Assembly: GCA_002050125.1 (NCBI GenBank)
Contig: MWTA01000029.1
Location: forward strand, 1 to 57,541
Direction: 5' to 3'
DNA length: 57,541 nucleotides
Origin: Anaerolineae bacterium UTCFX2
Lineage (GTDB): Bacteria; Chloroflexota; Anaerolineae; Anaerolineales; UBA4823
Of this stretch, positions 24,531 to 34,170 are shown one piece after another. Position numbers and translations under genes: made by a program. Positions within the stretch are counted from its first letter, which is position 1, and the number at the start of each line of letters is the position of its first letter. The notes under the pieces are model-generated. The model had not been told where the DNA came from. It did not search any database and was given only the letters and a program-made list of their open reading frames with translations.

Positions 24531-26698
24531 CCCGCCCCGCCAGTTCCCGCCAGAGGTACATCCCCGCTCAACGAGGGCGGCTTTTCCTTCTGGATGAAAA
24601 TCAAGCCGAGCGCAAACCAGACCACCAGGAAAACCGGGTACTGGAAGCGCGTTTCCTGGCTCGATACGAGCGCCAGCAGGGTGATCGAGTGGACGATCAG
24701 GGGCGCCAGAAAAAGCAGATATTTCCAGGATCGTTTTCGGGCGGCAAAGATGACCCCCAGGTAGAGCGTGAGGTAGAGATAGGCTGCCGGACGCCAGACG
24801 TACCACTGCTGGGCGAGAACATAAAAATCGGCAAGCTGATCTTGCAGCCACGGCAGGCGCGAGCGGATCGGGATGACCAGGTCGTTCTGACCAAAAACAT
24901 AAGCCCCTTTGCCGAGGTGCAGCTTCAAGTCGAAAGAGTACAGGTATCCATCCGCCGGCTGGGTGATGCGCCAGACGAGCGAGCTGACGCACAGGAAGTG
25001 ATCGAGCGCGGCTGCTGGCTGCGCCTTAAGCGTGCGCAAAAACGCCAGTTGCAGCGCGGTCAAGTTAGCGGAGATCTTTTCGGGCGACAATTGATTGGCG
25101 GTCAGATCGATAAGATAACAGGAATAATTTGGGGGGGTGTCGCGCGGCCAGACGATTTGGACCGTCTGGCGGCTCTCTTCGTCCAAGGGGATGTCTCGGT
25201 CCAAGTAGGCGGTCAGATAATGCATGAGGCGTATTCCGACCTGCCAGTCATCCGCCTGGGTATCAATGTGATTCAGGCGAAACAGCGGACCTCTTACCAG
25301 CGCCACCGTTGAAACCGCTAACGCCAGCGCCAGCAGGATTTTCGGCGCTTGAACTGGATAAAATGCAATCAGCAGGAGCGGCAAGATCAGCAAAGGCGCG
25401 CCGTTGTGGCGGAACAGCGCCGCCAATGCAGTGAGTATTCCGAGCAGCAGCCAGACATAAGGCTGGCGCAGACTCTCGCCCCCGGAAAAACTGATCTGCA
25501 GCAGGAGCAGGATCAGCGCCAGCAGCACGATGCTATAGGGGATATCTTTCCAGAGCGTGATCACGAAGATCTGGTTGAGGGGAAACAGGATGAACCCAAT
25601 CCATACGATGGAGATGACCCAGGGCGAAATGCGCGCTTTGCGGAGCAGGAAGAACCCCCAGCCGGCTGTCAGACTCAGCCAGAAGATCTGAAAGAAAGCA
25701 ACCGCTCCAGGCGTGGGTCGGATGCGCGTGATAGCCCCGTTCAGCAGCGTGTGAAAAGCCGGATGGATGTCGTTGATCTTCCCGCTGGACATTTGCCACC
25801 ACTGGTAAAGCGAATCCCAGGTCATCAGACCGGGCCAAAACGCCAGCAGGATCAAACTCCAGACCAGCAGCATGGGCAGGGCGTAAACCGCAATCCAGCC
25901 GCCCCCTGCAGAGGCGTTTGGCAAAGCGGCAGACCATTCGCTGGAGATGAGAAACGCGGTCAGCCCGAACAGCGCCAGGCTGAACAGGACGGCGCACGAA
26001 ACAAAATACAGGGCGCGGGCTAACCTGCCGCGCAGGTCTGCTTGCAGCCTCAGTGTGCGCGTGCCCGGCAGTGGGCTGTACAGGTCAACCCGCTGCACTG
26101 TCCCTTCCCAGCGCAGCTCTACGATCCCGGCAGAGGGACCGCTCGCGAATTCCAGGGTGTACGAGTCCGCCGCCGGATCGACCAACCCCAGCCGCGAAAA
26201 AGGCTTCTGGTTGTTCGAAGCAAAACCGCGCGCAGGGGCTGCCTGCCACAGATTGCCGGGTTTTAGCTTGGAAAAATCAATCGGGAGACTCCCCGCCTGC
26301 ATCACGTTACTCAACGCCAACCTGTTTTGGGTGGAGGCTGGGTTTTTTTCGGCGGTGGTGAGGATCTCCAGCGGCGCGCGCCTCAACCGCTCAGGCGTCG
26401 TGACCGGCAGGACCGCAGCTACCCAGCACCCCGCAGCCAGACAGGCGCACAGGCACAGCAGGATGCTGCGTTCAGTCCAAAGCTCCTGCTGGAGGCGCGG
26501 CAGCGTAAACTGAAAGACCAACGTATGCACGGCGGTGACCCCTGCCAGAAACAGGCACGCCAGAGCGATCAGACGCACGGGCGCGCGGGCATCCAGCCAG
26601 GGGAAACCCTGGGCGGCAAAAACGATGAGCAGCGGCAGCGCGGCGGCTGCGGCTCCTGCCCAGGCAAAAATCGGTTTTTTGGGGAGCGCCGGGTTCAT
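24527..26698 (-). CDS. Polytopic GT-C-type membrane glycosyltransferase (DUF6020-like)
   Basis: A 723-residue protein with about a dozen membrane helices and a soluble beta-rich insert near residues 60-210. The block MTWDSLYQWWQMSSGKIND followed by HPAFHTLLNG, LWKDIPYSI and FRHNGAPLL is the pattern of DUF6020-like membrane proteins, which I take to be polyprenyl-phosphate-sugar-dependent GT-C enzymes acting outside the membrane. The start is the ATG at 26698 (MNPALPKKPIFAWAG); upstream codons do not look coding. It shares an ATGA junction with the GT4 gene. Confidence 0.7.
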   Translation of the reverse strand: MNPALPKKPIFAWAGAAAAALPLLIVFAAQGFPWLDARAPVRLIALACLFLAGVTAVHTLVFQFTLPRLQQELWTERSILLCLCACLAAGCWVAAVLPVTTPERLRRAPLEILTTAEKNPASTQNRLALSNVMQAGSLPIDFSKLKPGNLWQAAPARGFASNNQKPFSRLGLVDPAADSYTLEFASGPSAGIVELRWEGTVQRVDLYSPLPGTRTLRLQADLRGRLARALYFVSCAVLFSLALFGLTAFLISSEWSAALPNASAGGGWIAVYALPMLLVWSLILLAFWPGLMTWDSLYQWWQMSSGKINDIHPAFHTLLNGAITRIRPTPGAVAFFQIFWLSLTAGWGFFLLRKARISPWVISIVWIGFILFPLNQIFVITLWKDIPYSIVLLALILLLLQISFSGGESLRQPYVWLLLGILTALAALFRHNGAPLLILPLLLIAFYPVQAPKILLALALAVSTVALVRGPLFRLNHIDTQADDWQVGIRLMHYLTAYLDRDIPLDEESRQTVQIVWPRDTPPNYSCYLIDLTANQLSPEKISANLTALQLAFLRTLKAQPAAALDHFLCVSSLVWRITQPADGYLYSFDLKLHLGKGAYVFGQNDLVIPIRSRLPWLQDQLADFYVLAQQWYVWRPAAYLYLTLYLGVIFAARKRSWKYLLFLAPLIVHSITLLALVSSQETRFQYPVFLVVWFALGLIFIQKEKPPSLSGDVPLAGTGGAG

Positions 26699-26781
26699 CG
26701 CGTAATTTGAGGGGAGGCGTGACGCATCCGCCCTGTTCAAGGCAGAAGGGATCGTTCGCTCGTCTGAAAAGGCGGGTTGGG

Positions 26782-28254
26782 CTAGTTGCGGCTGGTTACC
26801 GGGAGGTATTGCCGGTATAAAGTTTCGACGACGTGCACTTCGATGCGGTCGACCTCGACGCCCTGGCTCATCACCGCTACTTGATAGACACCGATCGGAG
26901 TCCCCGGTTCGGCGTGGATGGTGAGCGTGGTTTGACCCCATGGCGGGGAGATCGCCGGGGGCTGGAACGATCCGCTGAGCAGGCTGCCGCCGGGCGTCTG
27001 GAGCGTGAAGGATAACTCCTGATCGATCAGCATACCGGTAACCTGGCTGAACGCGGTGCGCGGCCCGTTCAATCCGATCATGACCACTTTCGGGGATACC
27101 GTGAGCAGGGTCTGCCCTGCGCCGCAGTAAACGTCGGGAGGTGTGGCTTCTGCGAGTGTGGGCAGCGCAGAGGCGTAGTAATCGGAGGCGATGGCTTGCC
27201 GATAGGCGGTTGTCCAGGCGCCGGAGACGGGCAGCGGCGCAATCTCGCCGCCGGTGGGGGTGGTGTTCGTGACGCGGAAATCCGCATCGGCGGGATTTGC
27301 CCCTGCATAGTCATTAAACCAGACTACGCCGCGCACGAAGGGAAATGTCGGAACGTCCGCATAAGCCTGCGTGACCCAGGTGGCTTTGTTCTGCGGAGCG
27401 CCGGGACCTTCGACCGTCCCGATCTCAGCCAGGATCTGCGGTTTTGGATAGCGGCACGCCAGATCGCGCAGCACATAATTAAAGCTATTGGAGTTATAAA
27501 GGTCCTGGAAAGTCTTCCAGGGGGAGCGCAGATAGGTGTAGTAATTGAACCCGCTCAACCCGATCCAATCGACGTAAGCATCGCCTGGATAATAGTCGTT
27601 GCGGTCGTTGCCTGCCACAACCGGGTCGCTGAAATAATTGGGCGACCACATGATCTCGATATTTTCGGCGTTGGCTGACTTGAGCACATCGTACACGTGG
27701 CGGTACATGGCGATGTAGGCGCTGGCATTCTGGTTGAAGTTGCGCGGCGACCAGGGGGTGGAGTAGAGATTCATCTCGTGCGCAAAGCGCACAATATAAC
27801 GCTCGGGGCGCGCCTTGAGCGCCAGCCCAAAATTGCGGATGTAATTGTCGCACAGTCCAGCGGTGATGTCTTTCAAGGGGATGGCATAGGCATAATTCTT
27901 AGTGCAGCCCGGAGCGCGCCCGCGCAGCGGCATCCAGGTCAGCATAATCACCGGGGCGTTTGCGCCAAAGGTCTGCTGGATTTTATTCGCCAGAAAGTCG
28001 TCGAAGTAGGAGCCGTTTTGCCCGGCGATGCTCCAGTCGATGAAATACATCACCACCCCGAGGTCTTTTTGCGCCAGCGCATTGAAGTTCTGGATTTCAA
28101 GACCATAATCCGCCGTCGGACGTATATGCGCTCCGTGAGTGATCTTGAGAGCTGCCGCGGCAACGGTGTTGGCTGCAGCCGATTGAGCGTTCGAGCCTAC
28201 CCCGGACAACAGAATCGCAACCAACAGCAAGCCAATCCAGGCGGCTTTGATCAC
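26782..28254 (-). CDS. Secreted GH26-like glycoside hydrolase
   Basis: A 490-residue exported enzyme. The first ~26 residues are a signal peptide (VIKAAW, a hydrophobic core, then SNAQSA). The catalytic domain shows RFAHEMN with Glu160 as acid/base and ILAEIGT with Glu277 as nucleophile, the pattern of GH26 beta-mannanase-type enzymes of clan A. A beta-rich ~120-residue C-terminal domain follows and ends in YRQYLPVTSRN, an LP-V motif also seen in 36399-37817. I choose the GTG at 28254, which overlaps the upstream stop as GTGA; a TTG at 28299 would overlap by 49 bases. A hydrolase inside a biosynthetic locus may trim or release the locus's own glycan. Substrate unknown. Confidence 0.78.
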   Translation of the reverse strand: MIKAAWIGLLLVAILLSGVGSNAQSAAANTVAAAALKITHGAHIRPTADYGLEIQNFNALAQKDLGVVMYFIDWSIAGQNGSYFDDFLANKIQQTFGANAPVIMLTWMPLRGRAPGCTKNYAYAIPLKDITAGLCDNYIRNFGLALKARPERYIVRFAHEMNLYSTPWSPRNFNQNASAYIAMYRHVYDVLKSANAENIEIMWSPNYFSDPVVAGNDRNDYYPGDAYVDWIGLSGFNYYTYLRSPWKTFQDLYNSNSFNYVLRDLACRYPKPQILAEIGTVEGPGAPQNKATWVTQAYADVPTFPFVRGVVWFNDYAGANPADADFRVTNTTPTGGEIAPLPVSGAWTTAYRQAIASDYYASALPTLAEATPPDVYCGAGQTLLTVSPKVVMIGLNGPRTAFSQVTGMLIDQELSFTLQTPGGSLLSGSFQPPAISPPWGQTTLTIHAEPGTPIGVYQVAVMSQGVEVDRIEVHVVETLYRQYLPVTSRN

Positions 28255-30308
28255 TCTTGCTTTATTCTGGCTTGACGAGAAGCCCAACGTTTTAGCCAAT
28301 CTGGCATACTCCTAAAGTTTGCGCCAACCCAGGCGCCGGTTATTGTGGCAAATTGCCAGGGGACGCTAAACAGCATCATATAGAGTTTATAACATAAAGA
28401 ACGACCCGCGAAATAGGGGCTGTTAATTACAAATTTGCAATCTTGGTAGACTTGCAGTGGAATTCCAAGGAATTGATTGAGCCAGATGCGGCTGGAGTGA
28501 TACGCTGGCGGGTTGAAAAGCAGGTCGAAGCCGCGGGCGTGATCGACGCTCTGGCGAAACTGCTCGACGGGGCTGTAGTCATGCGAGTGAACCACCACCG
28601 AGGCCGGCTCGAATAAAATGACATGTCCGCATTGCAGCGCGGTATCTGCCCACAGCGCGTCTTCGGCGAATTCGACCGGCTCAAAAGGCAGTTGCTCCCA
28701 AACGCTGCGGCGGATTGCTGAACTGGTGTTGGAGAAAAAGTTCAGAAAGAACCTTTGCGCCTGGAACTCCGCCGGGTCGGCGGGCAGCTTCTTGTACAGC
28801 CGTTCGGCGCCGCCGGATTGGGTCAGGCGGGTGAGCTGGCGCACGTAGGAAGCGCTGGCGCCCGGGCGCGGCACGTGGCGGCTGAAAACCCCGGCAATTG
28901 CCCGGTCGGCGAGCATCGGCTGGATCAGGCGCGCCAGCCATTCCGGGTTTTCGGGACAGGCATCCTGAGAGAGGAAAACGATAAATTCGCTTTCCGGGCG
29001 AGCCTGGCGGGCGCCCAGGTTGCGGGTCGAGCCATGATTGAATTCCTGAGGGGGGATGTTTATTAAACTGACGGGGTACGCGGCGGCGATTTCGGGCGTG
29101 CGATCCTTCGAGCCGGAATCGATCAGCGTCACGTCAAAATCGAACGCCGTCGCCTGGTTGAAAATCGCCTCCAACTGGGCGGTAAGATAGGCTTCAGCGT
29201 TCTTGGTCGGGATGACGATGGAAACCGGCGGGTTTGGCGGCGGCGCAGGCGGCTGCAGGGCAAACTCGAGCGCCTCCTGCCAATGGCGGCTGGCGCTGGC
29301 AAGCGTGCGGGCGGCGTGCAGCTCTTGATAGACCCTCCGGCTGATGCGCTGATGCAGGTTCGCGTCCTCTAACAGCGTCTCGATCGCAGACATCCATTGT
29401 TCGGTCTGGTTCTGGACCAGCAGCCCGTTGCGCATATGCTCGACCGCGCCGCGGTACGCCGGCGCGTCGCTGAAGATTGCCGGGCAGGCGATCGCGGAGT
29501 AATCCAGGAATTTTAGATCCGATTTGCAGCGGTTGAACGCGTTATTCTGAAGCGGCGCGATCGCCAGGTCCCACTGAACCCGCGCGGTGAACCAGAGCAT
29601 GAAGAGCGGGTACTCCTCTTCGCCCGGCTCGGCGCGGATCAGGCGGAACGGCAAGTCAGCCAGCAGCTCTTGCGCAGCCGATTCGACAAGCCCTCCAATG
29701 ATTTGGATCTCGATCTGCCCCGGGCGGCGGGCGCAAACCTGGCGCAGCGCCGGAACGACCGCCTCCAGATCCTGGTCATGGGTAAACGTGCCCATGTATC
29801 CGATCACATAGGGACGCTTGGTTTGGCTTGTGCGGTTCGCGCCGGGGAGGCGGGGGACGATCAGGCGCTCATCCAGAGCCGGGGGGATTACCTTGATGCG
29901 GCGGTTGTATTCAGCCAGCCGTTCTTTCAGCGGCGGTGAGGTGACCCAAAGACAGTCAGCCTGGCGCAGCAGGAACTCATGTACGCCGGCTTTGGTTTCG
30001 CTCAGGCGCGCTTCGGCTTCGATGGGGATGTCGAAGAAATTGTCATCCAGGGCATAGACGAGCCTGGCGCCCACACGCTCGGTCAATGCGCGCAGTTGTT
30101 CGACTGCCTGCAGCGTGACATTTGCCCGCCACAGACGATCGACGATCAGCAGATCGATCCGCTGACCGGCGTAGGCTGTACCGGTGGTAACCTGCACCTG
30201 CTGCGCCAGGCTTGGATGAGAGAACGGTCGCAGCAGCCGGATGGAGGCGCTGCCAAAGGGGCGCAGGTCAGCGCCGTGTTCGTAAAGGATGTGAACTTTG
30301 ATCGCCAT
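28251..30308 (-). CDS. Two-domain glycosyltransferase (GT-B-like plus GT2)
   Basis: A 685-residue bifunctional protein. Residues 1-350 are GT-B-like, with YALDDNFFDIP, GYMGTFTHDQDLEAVV and a C-terminal donor-type region (APLQNNAFNRCKSDLKFLDY) as in GT4-related family proteins. Residues ~361-685 are a GT2 domain: VSIVIPTKNAEAYL, LIDSGSKDRTPEIA and FLSQDACPENPEWL, with FNHGSTRNLGA as in dTDP-rhamnosyltransferases. It probably adds two successive sugars. It starts 24 bases after the methyltransferase stop. Confidence 0.85.
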   Translation of the reverse strand: MAIKVHILYEHGADLRPFGSASIRLLRPFSHPSLAQQVQVTTGTAYAGQRIDLLIVDRLWRANVTLQAVEQLRALTERVGARLVYALDDNFFDIPIEAEARLSETKAGVHEFLLRQADCLWVTSPPLKERLAEYNRRIKVIPPALDERLIVPRLPGANRTSQTKRPYVIGYMGTFTHDQDLEAVVPALRQVCARRPGQIEIQIIGGLVESAAQELLADLPFRLIRAEPGEEEYPLFMLWFTARVQWDLAIAPLQNNAFNRCKSDLKFLDYSAIACPAIFSDAPAYRGAVEHMRNGLLVQNQTEQWMSAIETLLEDANLHQRISRRVYQELHAARTLASASRHWQEALEFALQPPAPPPNPPVSIVIPTKNAEAYLTAQLEAIFNQATAFDFDVTLIDSGSKDRTPEIAAAYPVSLINIPPQEFNHGSTRNLGARQARPESEFIVFLSQDACPENPEWLARLIQPMLADRAIAGVFSRHVPRPGASASYVRQLTRLTQSGGAERLYKKLPADPAEFQAQRFFLNFFSNTSSAIRRSVWEQLPFEPVEFAEDALWADTALQCGHVILFEPASVVVHSHDYSPVEQFRQSVDHARGFDLLFNPPAYHSSRIWLNQFLGIPLQVYQDCKFVINSPYFAGRSLCYKLYMMLFSVPWQFATITGAWVGANFRSMPDWLKRWASRQARIKQE

Positions 30309-30332
30309 ACGGCTGGTCGGGAGGCGCGGGAT

Positions 30333-31229
30333 CTACTTACCCAAAATGGAAAGCAGCCACCTCTCGCGGCGGCTGCCCTGGGGGATGAAAAAGAGCCGCA
30401 GCCGGCGGAGCGCAAGGGCGAAGCGCCAGGCGCGGCTCGTGTAGACCTCATCCAGTTCGTGCTGCAACGCCGCGGAGCGCTCCCGGGCGGTAGAAAGCGC
30501 CTGCTCGAAGCGCTCCTGGATTTCCGCCAGGGTCGCTTCGAAATGGGCTTCCTGCTGGGTCAGCGCCAGGTGAGTCTCCACGCCGTGCGAGCGGCGCTGG
30601 CGCAGTTCCCGACGCAGGCTGGCGAAGCGGCTTTCGTAGGCTTCTATGATCTGAGCGGCGGTCTTGTCGGTTTTGCGTAAGGTCACGCACCAGGGGGAGA
30701 ATTCTTCCAGATCATCTTCGAGGTCGTGATAAAAACCGCTGCGTGCAAAGAGGCGCGCCCAATCTGCAGGGGTCAGCGGCTCCGGTTGATCCTCGTTTGT
30801 GGGACGTAGAGGCGCCTGACAGAAAAAGACCACTGGAGCGCTGCGGCAGATGTTCTCGATGATTTGTTCAACTTCGGGCGCGCCCAGCCCTGACAGGGCT
30901 TGTATGCACACCATCAGATCATAGGTCTCCTGGAATGGGTCGCTGTAAGCGGCGATGCGTAGAAAGGGTTGGATCTCCGCGTGAGCTTTTTCCAGGGTTG
31001 CGCTGGAGCGGTCGATCCCGTACGCCTCGATGCCTTGCCGGCGCAGGCTGGCGATCAGCAAGCCTGTATCGCAGCCCAGTTCCAGCACGCGTTTTGGGCG
31101 AAAGCGGTTCTGCAGGTGCTCAGCCAGGGCGTCGAATTCGATCTGAATAGGCTCCGTCCGCGCGCGGTTGACCAGGTAAGGGTTGCCGCCGGGTTCTGTG
31201 CGGAGCAGACGCAAATCCTCGGCTTTCAT
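30333..31229 (-). CDS. SAM-dependent methyltransferase with C-terminal coiled coil
   Basis: A 298-residue protein. Residues ~45-190 form a class I methyltransferase domain with RVLELGCDTGLLIASL (SAM-binding GxG-type loop) and YGIDRSSATLEKA. From ~200 onward there is a charged coiled coil. It ends in EVYTSRAWRFALALRRLR, a tail often attached to surface-glycan enzymes and thought to anchor them to membranes or partners. It sits between rfbD and the two-domain glycosyltransferase, so O-methylation of a sugar is the likely role. Acceptor unknown. Confidence 0.8.
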   Translation of the reverse strand: MKAEDLRLLRTEPGGNPYLVNRARTEPIQIEFDALAEHLQNRFRPKRVLELGCDTGLLIASLRRQGIEAYGIDRSSATLEKAHAEIQPFLRIAAYSDPFQETYDLMVCIQALSGLGAPEVEQIIENICRSAPVVFFCQAPLRPTNEDQPEPLTPADWARLFARSGFYHDLEDDLEEFSPWCVTLRKTDKTAAQIIEAYESRFASLRRELRQRRSHGVETHLALTQQEAHFEATLAEIQERFEQALSTARERSAALQHELDEVYTSRAWRFALALRRLRLFFIPQGSRRERWLLSILGK

Positions 31230-31245
31230 CGGTTTTTTTCGTAAG

Positions 31246-32142
31246 TCAACGCTCGAAAGATCCGCCGGGGTCCATGGCGAGGCGCAGCGCTTCCTGCCAG
31301 GGCGGCAGGCGCAAGCCGAACGTGGTTTCGAACCGGCTGCAATCCAGCGCGGAGAAGAGCGGGCGGATGGCGGGCGTAGGGAAATCGCTTGTCGCCGCGG
31401 GCAGCAGCTCGCGGCAGACCTGGGCAGCCGGGTCGGGGTCCAGCTCCAGGATCGCCCGAGCCCACTCCAGCCGGCTGGTGGCGCCCGCGCCCGCCAGATG
31501 GTACAAGCCGCGCCGCTCGCGCACCCAATCCAGATTGTGCGGAACGCCCTGCACCAGGAGCAAAGCGCTGGCTTCGGCTAACATGCGCGCCCAGGTGGGG
31601 CCGCCGATCTGGTCGGCGACTACGTGCAGCGCGGGGTTCTGGCGCGACCAGCTCAATACTTTCCTGACAAAGCTGTCGCGCCTCAGGCTGTAAACCCAGC
31701 TCGTCCGGAAAATCAGATAATCCCCGCCAGTTTCAGCCACAGCCTGCTCGCCGGCTAACTTGCTGCGCCCGTAAACGCTCAGCGGGTTTGGGGGATCCTC
31801 TTCGCGATAAGGCTGTCCGGCGCGCCCGTCGAAGACGTAGTCGGTCGAGTAATGGACAAAAACCGCCCCAATTGTTCTGGCGCATTCAGCCAGCGCACCT
31901 GGGGCGGCGGCGTTTACTTGCATGGCGATCTCAGGTTCGCTTTCAGCCCGATCAACCTGCGTGTAAGCCGCAGCGTTGATCAGCACCTGGGGCTTTTTTT
32001 GCTGCACCGCGCGGCAGAGATCGTCCGGTTTAGCCAGGTCGATCTCAGGATAGTCGAGTGAACTGAGCTCGCCGAGCGGCGCCAGCGCACGTTGTAATTC
32101 CCAACCCAATTGTCCGTTTTTACCGAGCAGTAGGATGCGCAT
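31246..32142 (-). CDS. rfbD: dTDP-4-dehydrorhamnose reductase
   Basis: A 298-residue short-chain-dehydrogenase-fold enzyme that completes dTDP-L-rhamnose synthesis. RILLLGKNGQLGWEL is the NAD(P)H-binding start, AAAYTQVDRAESE and VHYSTDYVFDG are family signatures, and PNPLSVYGRSKLAGE contains the catalytic YxxxK. The ATG at 32142 is used; a TTG two codons upstream is possible. Fourth in the order rfbC-rfbB-rfbA-rfbD. Confidence 0.95.
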   Translation of the reverse strand: MRILLLGKNGQLGWELQRALAPLGELSSLDYPEIDLAKPDDLCRAVQQKKPQVLINAAAYTQVDRAESEPEIAMQVNAAAPGALAECARTIGAVFVHYSTDYVFDGRAGQPYREEDPPNPLSVYGRSKLAGEQAVAETGGDYLIFRTSWVYSLRRDSFVRKVLSWSRQNPALHVVADQIGGPTWARMLAEASALLLVQGVPHNLDWVRERRGLYHLAGAGATSRLEWARAILELDPDPAAQVCRELLPAATSDFPTPAIRPLFSALDCSRFETTFGLRLPPWQEALRLAMDPGGSFER

Positions 32143-32169
32143 GTGCAATAGAGGGTCAATTGCCCGGGC

Positions 32170-33057
32170 TCATTGATCCGGGAAGACGATATCGTCATCA
32201 GCCAGTCGCAGCAGGTAAGCCCCATACTGGTTGTTGCGGAATTGCTGAGCCAGGCGGCGGAGTTGTGCGTTGTCGATGAACCCCAGGCGGTAGGCGATCT
32301 CCTCGGGACAGGAGATCATCATTCCCTGGCGGTCTTCGACCGCCTGGACGAAGTTAGCCGCCTGCAGCAGAGATTCGTGCGTGCCCGCATCCAGCCAGGC
32401 GACGCCGCGCCCCATCGGAGCGACCTGGAGTTCGCCGCGCTCTAAATAGCGCCGGTTGACATCGGTGATTTCGAGTTCGCCGCGCGCCGAGGGCTGCAAG
32501 TTGCGGGCAATGTCCACCACCCGTTGGTCGTAAAAATACAGCCCCGGGACGGCGTAATGCGAGCGCGGCCGGGCGGGCTTTTCTTCGATGCTCAGGGCGC
32601 GCCCGTTCGCGTCAAATTCGACCACACCGTAGCGCTCGGGGTCCCGCACCGGGTACGCAAAAATGAGCGCCCCGCTTTGTAAACGCGCCGCTTCGCGCAG
32701 CCTGGCGGGCAGACCTTGCCCGAAGAAGATGTTATCGCCCAGGACCAGGCAAACGGGCTGGTCGCCAATGAAATCGGGGTCCAGGAGGAAAGCCTCTGCC
32801 AGCCCGCGCGGCTCCGGTTGGGCGCAGTAGGAGAACTCCAGTCCCCATTGGCTGCCATCGCCAAGCAGTTGTTTGAATTCGGGCAGCGCGCCGGGCGTGC
32901 TGATCACCAAAATCTGGCGGATGCCAGCCAGCATGAGCATCGAAAGCGGGTAGTAGATCATCGGCTTGTCGTACACCGGCAGGAGCTGCTTGCTGACCCC
33001 GATTGTGAGCGGATAAAGGCGGGTGCCGTGACCGCCGGCGAGGATGATGCCCTTCAT
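32170..33057 (-). CDS. rfbA: Glucose-1-phosphate thymidylyltransferase
   Basis: A 295-residue nucleotidyltransferase making dTDP-glucose from dTTP and glucose 1-phosphate. [18 protein letters not shown] is the substrate-binding signature, followed by [31 protein letters not shown] and [23 protein letters not shown] in the end of rfbB, seven bases before the ATG, is a strong ribosome-binding site. First committed step of the rhamnose pathway. Confidence 0.96.
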   Translation of the reverse strand: MKGIILAGGHGTRLYPLTIGVSKQLLPVYDKPMIYYPLSMLMLAGIRQILVISTPGALPEFKQLLGDGSQWGLEFSYCAQPEPRGLAEAFLLDPDFIGDQPVCLVLGDNIFFGQGLPARLREAARLQSGALIFAYPVRDPERYGVVEFDANGRALSIEEKPARPRSHYAVPGLYFYDQRVVDIARNLQPSARGELEITDVNRRYLERGELQVAPMGRGVAWLDAGTHESLLQAANFVQAVEDRQGMMISCPEEIAYRLGFIDNAQLRRLAQQFRNNQYGAYLLRLADDDIVFPDQ

Positions 33058-33060
33058 GGT

Positions 33061-34146
33061 TCAACCTCCTTCCACGCTGGCACTGGTGCGCTGGTCGTAG
33101 TTGCGCGCCCGCCAACTCTGGTAGTCTTGCTGGCGGCGAATGCTTTCCACCCAGGTTTGGTGATCCAAAAACCATCGGACCGTCTTCAGCAAGCCGGTCG
33201 TCAGCGTTTCGCGCGGCTGCCACCCCAGGTCTTGGCGGATGCGGGTGATGTCCATCGCATAGCGCCGGTCGTGACCGGGGCGGTCGGTGACGTAGCGGAT
33301 GAGCTGCGCATGCGGAGCGAATTGTGAGTCGGGCGCCAGTTCATCGAGCAAATCGCACAGCGTTTGAACCACCAGGAGGTTGCTGGGCTGGTTGGCGCCG
33401 CCAATGATGTAGGTTTCGCCGGGGGCGCCGCGTTGGAGTATCGTCCAGATCGCCTGGCAGTGATCTTCAACATAGAGCCAGTCGCGAATCTGCTGACCGT
33501 CGCCATAAATGGGAAGCTCGCGCCCTTCCAGCGCGTTGAGAATCACAAGCGGAATGAGCTTCTCGGGGAATTGGTAGGGACCGTAGTTATTTGAACAGTT
33601 GGAGATTGTGTAAGGCAGCCCATAAGTGGCGCCGTAGGCGCGCACCAGGTGATCGCTGGCAGCCTTCGACGCGGCGTACGGTGAATTCGGCGCGTAACGC
33701 GTGGTTTCGGAAAAGGGCGGGTCGTCCGGACCGAGCGAGCCAAACACCTCGTCGGTTGAGACGTGGTGGAACCGCCAATGATCCGGCTTCCCAGCCCTGA
33801 TCCAGGCTTGTTTCCAGGCTTCGAGCAACGTGAAAGTGCCATGGACGTTGGTGCGGATGAATTGTTCGGGACCGAGGATCGAGCGATCGACGTGTGACTC
33901 CGCTGCGAAATGCACCAGCGTGTCGATCTCATGTTTTTCGAGCAAGTCTTCGATCAGCTCGCGATTGCAGATATCGCCGTGGACGAAGGTGTGTTGGTTT
34001 GCGTTCGGCAGATCGGCGAGGTTCTCCAGGCTGCCGGCATACGTGAGGGCGTCCAGGTTGACGACGGGTGAGTTTTCAGCCAGCGCAAAGCGGACGAAAT
34101 TGGAGCCGATGAATCCTGCCCCGCCGGTGACGAGCAATTTCCTCAT
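33061..34146 (-). CDS. rfbB: dTDP-glucose 4,6-dehydratase
   Basis: A 361-residue extended SDR. KLLVTGGAGFIGSNFVR binds NAD, HVSTDEVFGSLG carries the catalytic Thr-Asp-Glu triad region, and SPYAASKAASDHLVRAY has the YxxxK pair. NCSNNYGPYQFPEKLIP is diagnostic. The ATG at 34146 follows GAGGAC. It produces dTDP-4-keto-6-deoxyglucose for rfbC and rfbD. Confidence 0.96.
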   Translation of the reverse strand: MRKLLVTGGAGFIGSNFVRFALAENSPVVNLDALTYAGSLENLADLPNANQHTFVHGDICNRELIEDLLEKHEIDTLVHFAAESHVDRSILGPEQFIRTNVHGTFTLLEAWKQAWIRAGKPDHWRFHHVSTDEVFGSLGPDDPPFSETTRYAPNSPYAASKAASDHLVRAYGATYGLPYTISNCSNNYGPYQFPEKLIPLVILNALEGRELPIYGDGQQIRDWLYVEDHCQAIWTILQRGAPGETYIIGGANQPSNLLVVQTLCDLLDELAPDSQFAPHAQLIRYVTDRPGHDRRYAMDITRIRQDLGWQPRETLTTGLLKTVRWFLDHQTWVESIRRQQDYQSWRARNYDQRTSASVEGG

Positions 34147-34170
34147 AAGTCCTCGTTTTAGACGAAAGGG

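Noticed and set aside
24531..24992. N-terminal extension of the GT4 protein at 23175-24530
   Set aside because: The extra ~155 codons lie within the GT-C gene in another frame and read as low-complexity, non-protein-like sequence; the ATG at 24530 gives the normal GT4 N-terminus.
26699..26941. N-terminal extension of the GT-C protein at 24527-26698
   Set aside because: Its residues are Arg/Pro-rich and overlap the GH26-like gene; the ATG at 26698 precedes the first membrane helix.
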